DNA from: Lentzea aerocolonigenes
GTDB lineage: Bacteria; Actinomycetota; Actinomycetes; Mycobacteriales; Pseudonocardiaceae
Reading direction: 5' to 3'
Assembly: GCF_000955955.1 (NCBI RefSeq)
Contig: NZ_JYJG01000480.1
Span: forward strand, 1 to 14,718
Length of the DNA stretch: 14,718 bases
Below the pieces are notes generated by a model. The model was given only the letters and a program-made list of their open reading frames with translations. It had not been told where the DNA came from and ran no database searches. Of this stretch, positions 1-6,924 are shown piece by piece. A program made the translations under genes and the position numbers. Position 1 is the first letter of the stretch. Each line of letters begins with the position of its first letter.

Positions 1-29
1 CGCACCCGATCATGAAGATGGAAAAGGCT

Positions 30-43
30 CGGTACTTGCAGAC
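30..43 (-). repeat. Copy of a GTCYGCAAGTACCG element after a gene end
   Basis: Read on the minus strand this is GTCTGCAAGTACCG, starting about five bases past the stop codon of the minus-strand gene that ends at 49. It matches 13 of 14 bases of the outer arm of the large hairpin at 11370-11416 (GTCCGCAAGTACCG), which also begins just after a stop codon. The partner arm would lie beyond the left edge, so I cannot tell whether it folds. It may be part of a dispersed terminator-like or REP-like element. The remainder of 1-48 shows nothing else I can name. Confidence 0.35.
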
Positions 44-48
44 CCAGT

Positions 49-435
49 TCAGCAGCTCACGCGGCGACTTGTGATGTTCAGGCTGACGGCGACCTCGCGG
101 CAGCGGGTCTCGCCGTCGACCTTGAGCTTCAGGGTCCAGAACTCGCTGCCGTAGGCGTCGGTCTTGCGCAGCACCTCGGCGACCGCGGGATTCAGCGGCA
201 GGTTGTCACGCACCACCGGGACGACCTGGCCGAGCAGTGCGTTCTCGGCGCGGTCGAGCCGGTCGGCGAACGGCCAGATCGGCACGCCGTAGCCGATGGG
301 ATCGCTCGCGAGCACGCTGCCGACGGCCCACGATCCGACGAGGCCGCAGAGCACGATGAACATCGCCGCGATCCGTCTGCGCTTGCCTTCGCGATCGGAA
401 CCGCGTTCGGTGAGGACAAGCACCCAGCGCTTCAC
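49..435 (-). CDS. Small membrane-anchored protein of unknown function
   Basis: I do not recognise the family of this 128-residue protein. It has a basic N-terminal stretch (ERGSDREGKRRR, about residues 10-21), then one hydrophobic segment (about residues 22-43), then a 85-residue polar domain that would lie outside the membrane. Two cysteines sit near the end (in the ETRCREV segment and as the last residue) and could pair. It starts at GTG 435. The frame stays open upstream to 471, encoding a plausible FVGTLDQVKRW lead-in, but has no in-frame start codon there before a stop at 472-474. This suggests the annotated N-terminus may be short or that a base near 467-470 is wrong. It is divergent from the MFS exporter, so the two may share control. 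Existence is moderately sure; function is unknown. Confidence 0.6.
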   Translation of the reverse strand: MKRWVLVLTERGSDREGKRRRIAAMFIVLCGLVGSWAVGSVLASDPIGYGVPIWPFADRLDRAENALLGQVVPVVRDNLPLNPAVAEVLRKTDAYGSEFWTLKLKVDGETRCREVAVSLNITSRRVSC

Positions 436-473
436 TTGGTCGAGGGTGCCGACGAACGGGGTGGTGGCGCATC

Positions 474-485
474 AGTAGTACTACT
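474..485. promoter_or_regulatory. 12-bp perfect palindrome between divergent genes
   Basis: AGTAGTACTACT is a perfect inverted repeat with no spacer. It lies between the divergent starts of the small membrane protein and the MFS exporter. Exporters of the DHA2 group are often repressed by TetR/MarR-type regulators binding palindromes at such places, so an operator is a reasonable inference. No regulator gene is visible in the window. If the exporter really starts near 471, the palindrome would lie inside its first codons. Confidence 0.35.
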
Positions 486-554
486 CGAACCGGCGGATCC
501 GGCACGGACAGGGCTGCGTGGCGGGCCGTCTCGGCGCTCTGCGTCGGGTTCTTC

Positions 555-1928
555 ATGATCCTGCTGGACACGACCATCGTGAACGTCGCGATGCCCTCGA
601 TGATCGAGGGCCTCGAGGCGTCGCTCAACGACATCATCTGGGTCAACAGCGCCTACCTGCTGGCTTTCGCGGTGCCGTTGCTGCTGACGGGACGGCTGGG
701 CGACCGGTTCGGGCCGAAGCGCGTCTACCTCGTCGGCCTCACGATCTTCGTGCTGGCCTCGCTGACCTGCGGACTGGCCGGCAACGCGGAGATCCTCATC
801 GCCGCGCGGGCCGTGCAGGGGCTGGGTGCGGCGGCCATGACCCCGCAGACGATGTCGTTCATCACCCACCTGTTCCCGCCGGACCGGCGTGGTGCGGCGC
901 TCGGCATGTGGGGGTCGGTCGCCGGGTTCGCGACGGTGTCGGGGCCCCTGCTCGGTGGCGTGCTCGTCACGCAGCTCGGCTGGGAGTGGATCTTCTTCGT
1001 CAACATCCCGATCGGCGTGGTCGCGCTCACCCTGGTGCTGCGGTGGGTGCCGGACTGGCAGCCCGGGCGGTCGCCGCGGTTCGACGTGCTCGGGGTGGTG
1101 CTGTGCTGCCTCGGGCTCGGGCTGGCGGTGTTCGGGCTGCAGAACGGCGAGCACTACGGCTGGGGCAGGGTGGCCGGGCCGATCACGATCGCCGAGATCA
1201 TCATCGCGGGCGCGGTGCTGCTCGTGGTGTTCGTGCTGTGGCAGGCGGCCGGGCGCAACACCGCGCCGCTGCTGCCGTTGCGGATCTTCGGCAACCGGAA
1301 CTTCTCGCTGGGCAACGTCGCCAACGTGATCATCGGCTTCTCGGTCACCGGGTTGTTCGTGCCGCTGGTGCTGTTCGTGCAGACGGTGCCGAAGCTGTCG
1401 GCGTTCGAGGCGGGCCTGCTCACGGCGCCGACGTCGCTGATGTCCGGAGTGGTGGCGTTCTTCGCGGGGCGGCAGTCGAACGGGCCGGGCGCGAAGTACC
1501 TGCCGATCGCCGGTTTCATCTTGCTCGGGGCCGGCATCTTCGTGATGACGCTGCAGCTGGGCGGGTCACCGTGGACGCTGCTGCCCGCGCTCGTGGTCGT
1601 CGGCGCCGGGATGGGGATGGTCTACTCGCCGCTCACCAACATCGCCACGAAGACGCTCGACCCGCAGCTCATGGGCGCGGGCGCCGGGATCTACAACACG
1701 TCGCGGCAGTTCGGCGGCGTGCTCGGCAGCGCGGGCACGGGCGCGGTGCTGCAGATCGGGCTGGCCGCGACGGGCGACTTCACCTCGGCGACGCGGGCCG
1801 CGTTGGTCATGCTGGTCGTGTCCACGGTCATCGGGGTCAGCGCGGCGGTGCTGATGAAGCGCGAAACGGGCGTGCGAGACTCCGCTGGTGCGTCTGATCC
1901 TGGCCTCCCAGTCACCCGCCCGTCTTAG
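555..1928 (+). CDS. DHA2-family MFS drug/metabolite exporter (EmrB/QacA type)
   Basis: This is an inner-membrane proton-coupled exporter of the 14-helix DHA2 group. Visible family marks, counted from ATG 555, are LLDTTIVNVAMPS at the end of helix 1 (3-15), motif A GRLGDRFGPKR (46-56), ARAVQGLGAA (84-93), motif C GPLLGG (130-135) and WIFFVNIPIG (145-154). Alternating hydrophobic helices continue to the C-terminus. The usual length is about 480-500 residues; ATG 555 gives 457 and cuts into helix 1. The same frame is open upstream to 414 and encodes the expected lead-in (TDRAAWRAVSALCVGFF), but no ATG, GTG or TTG exists there. The true start is therefore an unusual codon such as ATC 471, or the frame is broken by one base near 467-470. 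The last 41 bases overlap the maf gene. The substrate cannot be predicted. Confidence 0.85.
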   Translation: MILLDTTIVNVAMPSMIEGLEASLNDIIWVNSAYLLAFAVPLLLTGRLGDRFGPKRVYLVGLTIFVLASLTCGLAGNAEILIAARAVQGLGAAAMTPQTMSFITHLFPPDRRGAALGMWGSVAGFATVSGPLLGGVLVTQLGWEWIFFVNIPIGVVALTLVLRWVPDWQPGRSPRFDVLGVVLCCLGLGLAVFGLQNGEHYGWGRVAGPITIAEIIIAGAVLLVVFVLWQAAGRNTAPLLPLRIFGNRNFSLGNVANVIIGFSVTGLFVPLVLFVQTVPKLSAFEAGLLTAPTSLMSGVVAFFAGRQSNGPGAKYLPIAGFILLGAGIFVMTLQLGGSPWTLLPALVVVGAGMGMVYSPLTNIATKTLDPQLMGAGAGIYNTSRQFGGVLGSAGTGAVLQIGLAATGDFTSATRAALVMLVVSTVIGVSAAVLMKRETGVRDSAGASDPGLPVTRPS

Positions 1929-2487
1929 CGTCCTGCGGTCCGCGGGCATCGAGCCCGTCGTCCGCGTGTCCTGTGTCGACGAGGACGCGCTGGTCGCGTC
2001 GCTCGCGAACCCCACGCCCGAGGAGACCGTCGTCGCGCTGTCGGCGGCCAAGGCGGAGGCGATCGAGTACGACGACGAGTGCGTCGTCGTCGGTTGTGAC
2101 TCGATGCTGCTGTTCGAGGGCGAGCTCGTGGGCAAGCCGGGGACGGCCGAGGTCGCGCGGGAGCGGTGGCGGCGGGTCTCCGGCAAGAGCGGCGTGCTGA
2201 TCACCGGTCACACCGTGCTGCGGGTGTCCGGTGGCGCTGTGATCGACCGTGCCTCGGCCGCCGAGTCGACGACCGTGCGGTTCGGCACGCCGACGGACGA
2301 GGAACTGGAGGCGTACATCGCGACGGGAGAGCCACTTCACGTCGCGGGCGGCTTCACGATCGACGGGCTCGGCGGCTGGTTCATCGACGGCATCGACGGC
2401 GACCACTCGTCGGTGATCGGCATCAGCCTGCCCATCACCCGGAGGCTGCTCGGCCAGGTGGGTGTTTCCGTGTCCGCACTCTGGTAG
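1888..2487 (+). CDS. maf: Maf-family nucleoside triphosphate pyrophosphatase
   Basis: Maf proteins hydrolyse non-canonical or modified nucleoside triphosphates (dTTP/UTP or m7GTP-type substrates, depending on subgroup) to the monophosphate and pyrophosphate in the cytoplasm. They are tied to septum formation when overexpressed. The 199 residues match the family length. Key marks are the N-terminal ASQSPAR loop (residues 6-12), Lys55, the catalytic-base region GCDS (Asp71), GKPG (82-85) and the GWFIDGIDGD segment (163-172). The start is GTG 1888, directly before RLILASQSPAR, which places it inside the exporter's 3' end (41-base overlap, different frame). A possible terminator follows two bases after the stop. 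In mycobacteria maf also sits near accA3/accD5, agreeing with accA3 found downstream here. The substrate subgroup cannot be settled by eye. Confidence 0.93.
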   Translation: MRLILASQSPARLSVLRSAGIEPVVRVSCVDEDALVASLANPTPEETVVALSAAKAEAIEYDDECVVVGCDSMLLFEGELVGKPGTAEVARERWRRVSGKSGVLITGHTVLRVSGGAVIDRASAAESTTVRFGTPTDEELEAYIATGEPLHVAGGFTIDGLGGWFIDGIDGDHSSVIGISLPITRRLLGQVGVSVSALW

Positions 2488-2488
2488 A

Positions 2489-2515
2489 CCCTGGTCACAC
2501 TTGGCTTGATCAGGG
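2489..2515 (+). terminator. Hairpin after maf
   Basis: CCCTGGTCA and TGATCAGGG form a 9-bp stem with one G-U pair and a 9-base loop, beginning two bases after the maf stop. There is no T-tract, as is common for actinobacterial terminators. It probably ends the exporter/maf transcript. The rest of the gap to 2670 holds TTGACG at about 2562, which could be a -35 element, but no convincing -10 partner. Confidence 0.5.
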
Positions 2516-2670
2516 AAGACTGCCCTCATCGCGAGCGTTGGGGGCTAGCGGTGAACGAGTACTTGACGCGTCGCAGGCACATCGACCTGGCACGCAGGAC
2601 GAGCGCGGGTTGTCGGAGCTAACGCCTCCGCCACCCCAGTTCCGCTCATCCCTGCCCAGGAGATGTTCCA

Positions 2671-3951
2671 GTGTCGTTCGTCCAGACCTACCGCAAGCCC
2701 AAGGTTTTCGGCCTGACCGTGCTCGGCGCCCTCGTTCTCGGCGCGATCGCCGGCTGGCTCGGCAAGGGCACGTGGCTCGCGCCCGTGCTCGCCAAGATCG
2801 GCTCCGTCTTCACGTCGCTGCTGCAGCTGACCGTGATCCCGCTGGTGTTCACCGCGATCGTCGTCGGCATCGCGTCGCTGCGGAACCTCGGCGGCGGCCG
2901 CACCGCCGCGCGCCTCGGCGGCAAGACGTTCCTGTGGTTCGCCATCACGTCGTTCATCGCCGTGCTGATCGGCCTCGCGGTCGGCGCGATCATCAAGCCC
3001 GGCCAGGGCGTGCACATCGAGCCCGCCGCCGGCGCCGTCGACAAGCTGGCCAAGCGCGCGTCCGGTTCGTGGAGCGCGTTGCTCGACAACCTGATCCCCA
3101 CCAACATCTTCAGCGCCTTCACCGAGGGTGAGGTGCTGCAGGTCGTGTTCATCGCGGTGCTCGTCGGGTTCGCCGCCTACGCGCTCGGTGAGAAGGCCGC
3201 GCCGTTCACGAACCTGGTCCGCTCGTTCTTCGACATCGTGCAGAAGGTCGTCGGCTGGATCATCCTGCTGGCGCCGATCGGCATCTTCGGTCTCATCGGC
3301 AACGCCGTCGCGTCGTACGGGAACTCGTTCGTGCGGCCACTGTTCTCGTTGATCCTCGCGGTGTACGCCGGCACGCTGCTGGTGCTGTTCGTGGTCTACC
3401 CGATCCTGCTGAAGTTCGTCGGCAAGACCTCGCCGGTCGAGTTCTTCCGCAAGGCGGGCACAGCGATCCAGTTCGCGTTCGTCTCGCGCTCGTCGGGTGC
3501 CACGCTTCCGTTGTCCCGCAAGGCCGCCACTGAGCTCGGCGTGTCGCAGGAGTACGCGAACTTCGCCGTGCCGCTCGGCACCACGACCAAAATGGACGGT
3601 TGCGCCGCGGTCTACCCGGCCGTCGCGACGATCTTCATCGCGAACCTGTTCGGCATCCAGCTCTCGGTGTGGCAGTACGTCGGCATCGTGCTCGTGGCCG
3701 TGTTCGGTGCTCTCGCGACCGCCGGAACCACCGGCTGGTACACGATGCTGACGCTGACCTTGAGCGTCGTCGGCCTGCCGCCGCAGGTGATCGCGACCGG
3801 TGTGGCCGTGGTCTACGCGATCGACCCGATCCTCGACATGATCCGCACCGCGACCAACGTGGCCGGGCAGATCACCGTGCCGGTGCTCGTGGCGCGCAGC
3901 GAGGGCCTGATCGAGTCGCCCGCCGAGGATCGCGAGCTCGTCAACGCCTAG
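2671..3951 (+). CDS. DAACS-family dicarboxylate/amino-acid:cation symporter
   Basis: This is an inner-membrane secondary transporter of the glutamate/aspartate/C4-dicarboxylate (GltP/GltT/DctA) family, 426 residues, the normal length. It starts at GTG 2671 with AGGAG at 2658-2662. Landmarks are the HP1 serine-rich tip SRSSGATLP (272-280), the helix-7 motif KMDGC (307-311, normally NMDGT), the HP2 region ATAGTTGWYTM (349-359) and helix 8 DPILDMIRTATNVAGQ (385-400). Compared with archaeal GltPh, the substrate-binding Asp394, Arg397 and Asn401 equivalents are kept (Asp389, Arg392, Asn396), favouring an acidic substrate. Two sodium-site residues differ: Asn310 is Lys307 and Asp405 is Gln400. Cation coupling may therefore be altered, which is an inference. 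It stands alone between the maf terminator and a convergent gene. Confidence 0.93.
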   Translation: MSFVQTYRKPKVFGLTVLGALVLGAIAGWLGKGTWLAPVLAKIGSVFTSLLQLTVIPLVFTAIVVGIASLRNLGGGRTAARLGGKTFLWFAITSFIAVLIGLAVGAIIKPGQGVHIEPAAGAVDKLAKRASGSWSALLDNLIPTNIFSAFTEGEVLQVVFIAVLVGFAAYALGEKAAPFTNLVRSFFDIVQKVVGWIILLAPIGIFGLIGNAVASYGNSFVRPLFSLILAVYAGTLLVLFVVYPILLKFVGKTSPVEFFRKAGTAIQFAFVSRSSGATLPLSRKAATELGVSQEYANFAVPLGTTTKMDGCAAVYPAVATIFIANLFGIQLSVWQYVGIVLVAVFGALATAGTTGWYTMLTLTLSVVGLPPQVIATGVAVVYAIDPILDMIRTATNVAGQITVPVLVARSEGLIESPAEDRELVNA

Positions 3952-4604
3952 GCATCAGCGCACGGCCTGATCTGTGACAGGTTCGGCGCCGGTACGGGCC
4001 AGCCGTCGAGCTGCTCCCGGACCGGCGCCGGACTCGTACAACCGATGACCGGCCCGATCACCGAGAACACCTGCACGAACGCGTTGGTGCACAGGCCGTC
4101 GCAGCCGAGCTGCGCCGTGACGACGTCCGCGGTGCCGTCCGCATTGACGTCGTGCAGCCCGATGTACCCGGCACTGGCCTGATAGGGAGCCTGCGCGCGC
4201 GACCACGTGCCGTCCTTGCGGATCAGCACCTCGCCGAGCGACTTGCCGTTCTGGTCGCCGCGCACCAGGCACACGCTGACCGGCGCCTCGGAGCACTGCA
4301 GCGAGTTGCCGTTCACCGTCGCGCCGGTCTCCGCGATGGTCATCTCGAAGATGAACGGCCCGGACTCGCCGGTCACCCTGATCCGGCCGCCACCCGTGCC
4401 GCCGAGCAGCTCGACGAGGTCCCTGCCGACCGATTTGCCGATGATGACCTGGCAGACGGTGGTACCGCAGTGCATTCCGGAGTCGGTGCCGGATTGACCT
4501 GAATCGGTGTTGTGGGGCCGCTGGAAATAGGCGTACACCAGCCCGGCGACGAAGACCACGGCGGCGACGGCGGCGGTCACCTGCACGGACCTGGATGCAC
4601 CCAC
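3948..4604 (-). CDS. Membrane-anchored cysteine-rich protein with DxNxDG motif
   Basis: I do not recognise a named family. With the GTG start at 4604 it has 218 residues: a short basic N-terminus, one hydrophobic helix (about 8-27), a Ser/Gly/Thr linker (31-44) and an extracytoplasmic domain with eight or more cysteines, such as Cys46, Cys51, Cys104 and Cys112. At 151-160 it carries HDVNADGTAD, the calcium-binding-loop pattern DxNxDGxxD found in FG-GAP/VCBS and dockerin-type repeats. Only one copy is present, so it is not a full propeller. The open frame runs on to 4793, but that would overlap accA3's start and has no membrane-protein logic, so 4604 is preferred; no clear ribosome site decides it. 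Its stop TAG shares the CTAG with the symporter's stop. Confidence 0.7.
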   Translation of the reverse strand: MGASRSVQVTAAVAAVVFVAGLVYAYFQRPHNTDSGQSGTDSGMHCGTTVCQVIIGKSVGRDLVELLGGTGGGRIRVTGESGPFIFEMTIAETGATVNGNSLQCSEAPVSVCLVRGDQNGKSLGEVLIRKDGTWSRAQAPYQASAGYIGLHDVNADGTADVVTAQLGCDGLCTNAFVQVFSVIGPVIGCTSPAPVREQLDGWPVPAPNLSQIRPCADA

Positions 4605-4681
4605 ATCGCAGATTGTGGCCGATGGCCTCAGGATGAGTGTGAAGTGAGCCGTCTCTCCCTCTCGGAGTTCACCGATTTCCG

Positions 4682-4687
4682 TAGACT
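4682..4687 (+). promoter_or_regulatory. Possible -10 box of the accA3 promoter
   Basis: TAGACT fits the actinobacterial TAnnnT -10 pattern and would start a transcript near 4694, leaving a leader of about 44 bases with AGGAGG. No good -35 lies 16-18 bases upstream. It lies in the 133-base gap between the divergent genes starting at 4604 and 4738. Confidence 0.35.
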
Positions 4688-4722
4688 GCGGCACCAGCCA
4701 GAGCCGTAATTGCCGGTCCAGC

Positions 4723-4728
4723 AGGAGG
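4723..4728 (+). promoter_or_regulatory. Strong ribosome binding site deciding the accA3 start
   Basis: AGGAGG lies nine bases before GTG 4738, the codon directly preceding the conserved [14 protein letters not shown] start of biotin carboxylases. It is one of the strongest Shine-Dalgarno matches in the window. Confidence 0.8.
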
Positions 4729-4737
4729 TACGACGCC

Positions 4738-6507
4738 GTGTCGCTGCGCAAGGTCCTCATCGCCAACCGCGGTGAGATCGCCGTCCGGGTCATCCGCGCC
4801 TGCCGTGACGCCGGCCTGGCCAGTGTCGCGATCTACGCCGATCCCGACCGCGACGCGCCGTTCGTCCGGCTCGCGGACGAGGCCTTCTCCCTGGGCGGCA
4901 ACACGCCCGGCGAGAGCTACCTGTCGTTCGAGAAGGTGCTGGCCGCGGCCGCGCAGTCCGGTGCGGACGCGGTGCACCCCGGTTACGGCTTCCTGTCCGA
5001 GAACGCCGACTTCGCGCAGGCCGTGATCGACGCGGGCCTGACGTGGATCGGGCCGACGCCCCAGGCCATTCGCGACCTCGGTGACAAGGTGACCGCGCGG
5101 CACATCGCGATGCGCGCGGGTGCGCCGTTGGTGCCCGGCACCAAGGACCCGGTCAACGGACCGGACGAGATCATCGCGTTCGCCCAGGAGCACGGGCTGC
5201 CGGTCGCGATCAAGGCCGCGTTCGGTGGTGGCGGTCGCGGTCTGAAGGTCGCGCGGACGTTGGAAGAGATTCCGGAACTGTTCGACTCCGCGGTGCGCGA
5301 GGCCGTCACGGCGTTCGGGCGCGGCGAGTGCTTCGTCGAGCGGTACCTGGACAAGCCGCGCCACGTCGAGGCTCAGGTCCTCGCCGACACGCACGGGAAC
5401 GTGATCGTCGTCGGCACGCGTGACTGTTCTTTGCAGCGCCGCCACCAGAAGCTGGTCGAGGAGGCGCCCGCGCCGTTCCTGACCGACGAGCAGCGCGCGA
5501 CGATCCACTCGTCCGCCAAGGCGATCTGCCTGGAGGCCCGGTACCACGGGGCCGGCACGGTCGAGTACCTCGTCGGGCTGGACGGGTCGATCTCGTTCCT
5601 GGAGGTCAACACGCGCCTGCAGGTCGAACACCCGGTGTCGGAGGAGACCACGGGCATCGACCTGGTGCGCGAGCAGTTCCGGATCGCCGCGGGCGAGAAG
5701 CTCAAGCACACCGAGGACCCGACGCCGCGCGCGCACTCCATCGAGTTCCGCATCAACGGCGAGGATGCCGGACGTGGCTTCCTGCCCGCGCCGGGCACCG
5801 TCACTTCCTTCGTAGCGCCTTCGGGTCCGGGTGTCCGCGTGGACGCCGGTGTCGAGAGCGGCTCGGTGATCGGCGGGCAGTTCGACTCGTTGCTGGCCAA
5901 GCTGATCGTCACCGGCGAGAACCGCGACGAGGCACTGGCCCGTGCGCGCCGTGCGCTGGACGAGATGGTCGTCGAGGGCATGGCGACGGTGCTGCCGTTC
6001 CACCGCGTGATCGTGCGGGACGCGGCGTTCACCGCCGAGAAGCCCGAGGGGTTCACCGTGCACACGCGGTGGATCGAGACCGAGTTCGACAACCAGATCG
6101 CGCCGTTCTCCGGTTCTGGTGAGGCCGCCGAGGACGAGACGCCGCGCCAGACCGTGGTGGTCGAGGTCGGCGGGCGTCGGCTCGAGGTGTCGCTGCCGGG
6201 TGATCTCGCCGTGGGTTCGCGGCCTGCTGCCGGTGCCGCCGCGAAGAAGCCGAAGTCGAAGCGGGCGGGTGGCAGTTCGGCCGCGGTGTCCGGTGACGCG
6301 GTGGCCGCGCCGATGCAGGGCACGATCGTGAAGGTGGCGGTCGAGGACGGGCAGACCGTCGAGGCGGGCGACCTGATCGTGGTGCTGGAGGCCATGAAGA
6401 TGGAGAACCCGGTGACGGCGCACAAGGCGGGCACCGTCACGGGTCTGGCGGCCGCTCCGGGCGACCCGATCACGCAGGGCACCGTGATCTGCGAGCTGAA
6501 GGACTGA
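4738..6507 (+). CDS. accA3: Acyl-CoA carboxylase alpha subunit (biotin carboxylase + BCCP)
   Basis: This is the biotin-carrying alpha subunit of actinobacterial acyl-CoA carboxylases. It carboxylates its own biotin with ATP and bicarbonate for transfer by separate AccD beta subunits to acetyl-, propionyl- or longer acyl-CoA, feeding fatty-acid and methyl-branched lipid or polyketide synthesis. The 589 residues run as: biotin carboxylase N-terminal domain ([17 protein letters not shown], 5-21; [11 protein letters not shown], 82-92); ATP-grasp with glycine loop AFGGGGRG (161-168); active site [14 protein letters not shown] (289-302); C-terminal BC domain to about 450; an Ala/Lys/Ser linker (about 495-515); and a biotinyl domain with EAMKMENP, biotin on Lys554. 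No AccD or AccE is in the window, so the partners lie elsewhere. Maf and this gene are neighbours in mycobacteria too. It is essentially certain as a family; its specificity is set by its partners. Confidence 0.97.
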   Translation: MSLRKVLIANRGEIAVRVIRACRDAGLASVAIYADPDRDAPFVRLADEAFSLGGNTPGESYLSFEKVLAAAAQSGADAVHPGYGFLSENADFAQAVIDAGLTWIGPTPQAIRDLGDKVTARHIAMRAGAPLVPGTKDPVNGPDEIIAFAQEHGLPVAIKAAFGGGGRGLKVARTLEEIPELFDSAVREAVTAFGRGECFVERYLDKPRHVEAQVLADTHGNVIVVGTRDCSLQRRHQKLVEEAPAPFLTDEQRATIHSSAKAICLEARYHGAGTVEYLVGLDGSISFLEVNTRLQVEHPVSEETTGIDLVREQFRIAAGEKLKHTEDPTPRAHSIEFRINGEDAGRGFLPAPGTVTSFVAPSGPGVRVDAGVESGSVIGGQFDSLLAKLIVTGENRDEALARARRALDEMVVEGMATVLPFHRVIVRDAAFTAEKPEGFTVHTRWIETEFDNQIAPFSGSGEAAEDETPRQTVVVEVGGRRLEVSLPGDLAVGSRPAAGAAAKKPKSKRAGGSSAAVSGDAVAAPMQGTIVKVAVEDGQTVEAGDLIVVLEAMKMENPVTAHKAGTVTGLAAAPGDPITQGTVICELKD

Positions 6508-6531
6508 CCGGCCGGGTCGCTCACCTACGAT
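6504..6531 (+). promoter_or_regulatory. Leaderless promoter of the DUF1707 gene
   Basis: CTGACC (6504-6509), a 16-base spacer and TACGAT (6526-6531) form a -35/-10 pair. The -10 ends six bases before GTG 6538, so transcription should begin at or next to the start codon. The -35 overlaps the accA3 stop codon. No usable Shine-Dalgarno exists, because GAGGG directly touches the GTG. Confidence 0.6.
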
Positions 6532-6537
6532 TGAGGG

Positions 6538-6924
6538 GTGAGCGACCCGTCCAGGGACATCCGCATCGGTGACACCGAGCGTCAACAGGCGTTGCAGGTG
6601 CTCGGCGAGCACATGAGCGCGGGCCGCATCGACATCGAGGAGTACGGCGACCGGTCCGCGAAGATCACCACCGCGAAGACCCGCGGCGAGCTGATGGCGT
6701 TGTTCTACGACCTGCCCGATCCGCGGCCGCAGTTCGCCGCGCCGATGGCGATGTACCCCGAACCCGCGAGGACTCCCGCGCGCCGGTGGGAGGGCTCGAT
6801 CGTGCCCGTGGTGGGCATCGCCGTGGTGCTGGCGTTCTTCTTCGTGGTGAAGAACCCGCTGATCTTCGTGATCATCCCCGTCGCGGCGCTGCTGTGGGGC
6901 CAGTGGAACGGACGCCGGCGTTGA
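6538..6924 (+). CDS. DUF1707 (SHOCT-like) membrane protein
   Basis: The N-terminal half (residues about 6-58) is a DUF1707 domain: DIRIGDTERQQALQVLGEHM, then GRIDIEEYGDRSAKITTAKTRGEL. Such domains are common at the N-terminus of small actinobacterial membrane proteins and are thought to be short helical modules; their biochemical role is not settled. After a Pro-rich linker come one or two hydrophobic segments (about 85-123, the second ending just before the basic NGRRR tail). This gives a 128-residue protein with a cytosolic domain and a C-terminal anchor. The start is GTG 6538, set by the domain and by the leaderless promoter. The stop overlaps the TTG of the following HAD gene (TTGA), so the two are probably translated together. 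Confidence 0.85.
   Translation: MSDPSRDIRIGDTERQQALQVLGEHMSAGRIDIEEYGDRSAKITTAKTRGELMALFYDLPDPRPQFAAPMAMYPEPARTPARRWEGSIVPVVGIAVVLAFFFVVKNPLIFVIIPVAALLWGQWNGRRR

Noticed and set aside
518..1897. Long open frame overlapping the MFS exporter on the same strand
   Set aside because: Arg/Gly/Ala-rich with no family pattern; a high-GC shadow of the exporter frame, which has clear motif A and motif C.
4605..4793. Longer N-terminus for the minus-strand membrane protein
   Set aside because: It would run into the accA3 start and place about 63 residues ahead of the natural signal/anchor helix; GTG 4604 fits the membrane topology.
6506..6518. GACC/GGTC inverted repeat after accA3 as a terminator
   Set aside because: Only about four base pairs, and it lies inside the promoter of the next gene.
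4669..6612. 647-residue open frame on the minus strand across accA3
   Set aside because: Arg/His/Leu-rich composition typical of antisense shadows of high-GC genes; the plus strand encodes an unmistakable biotin carboxylase/BCCP.
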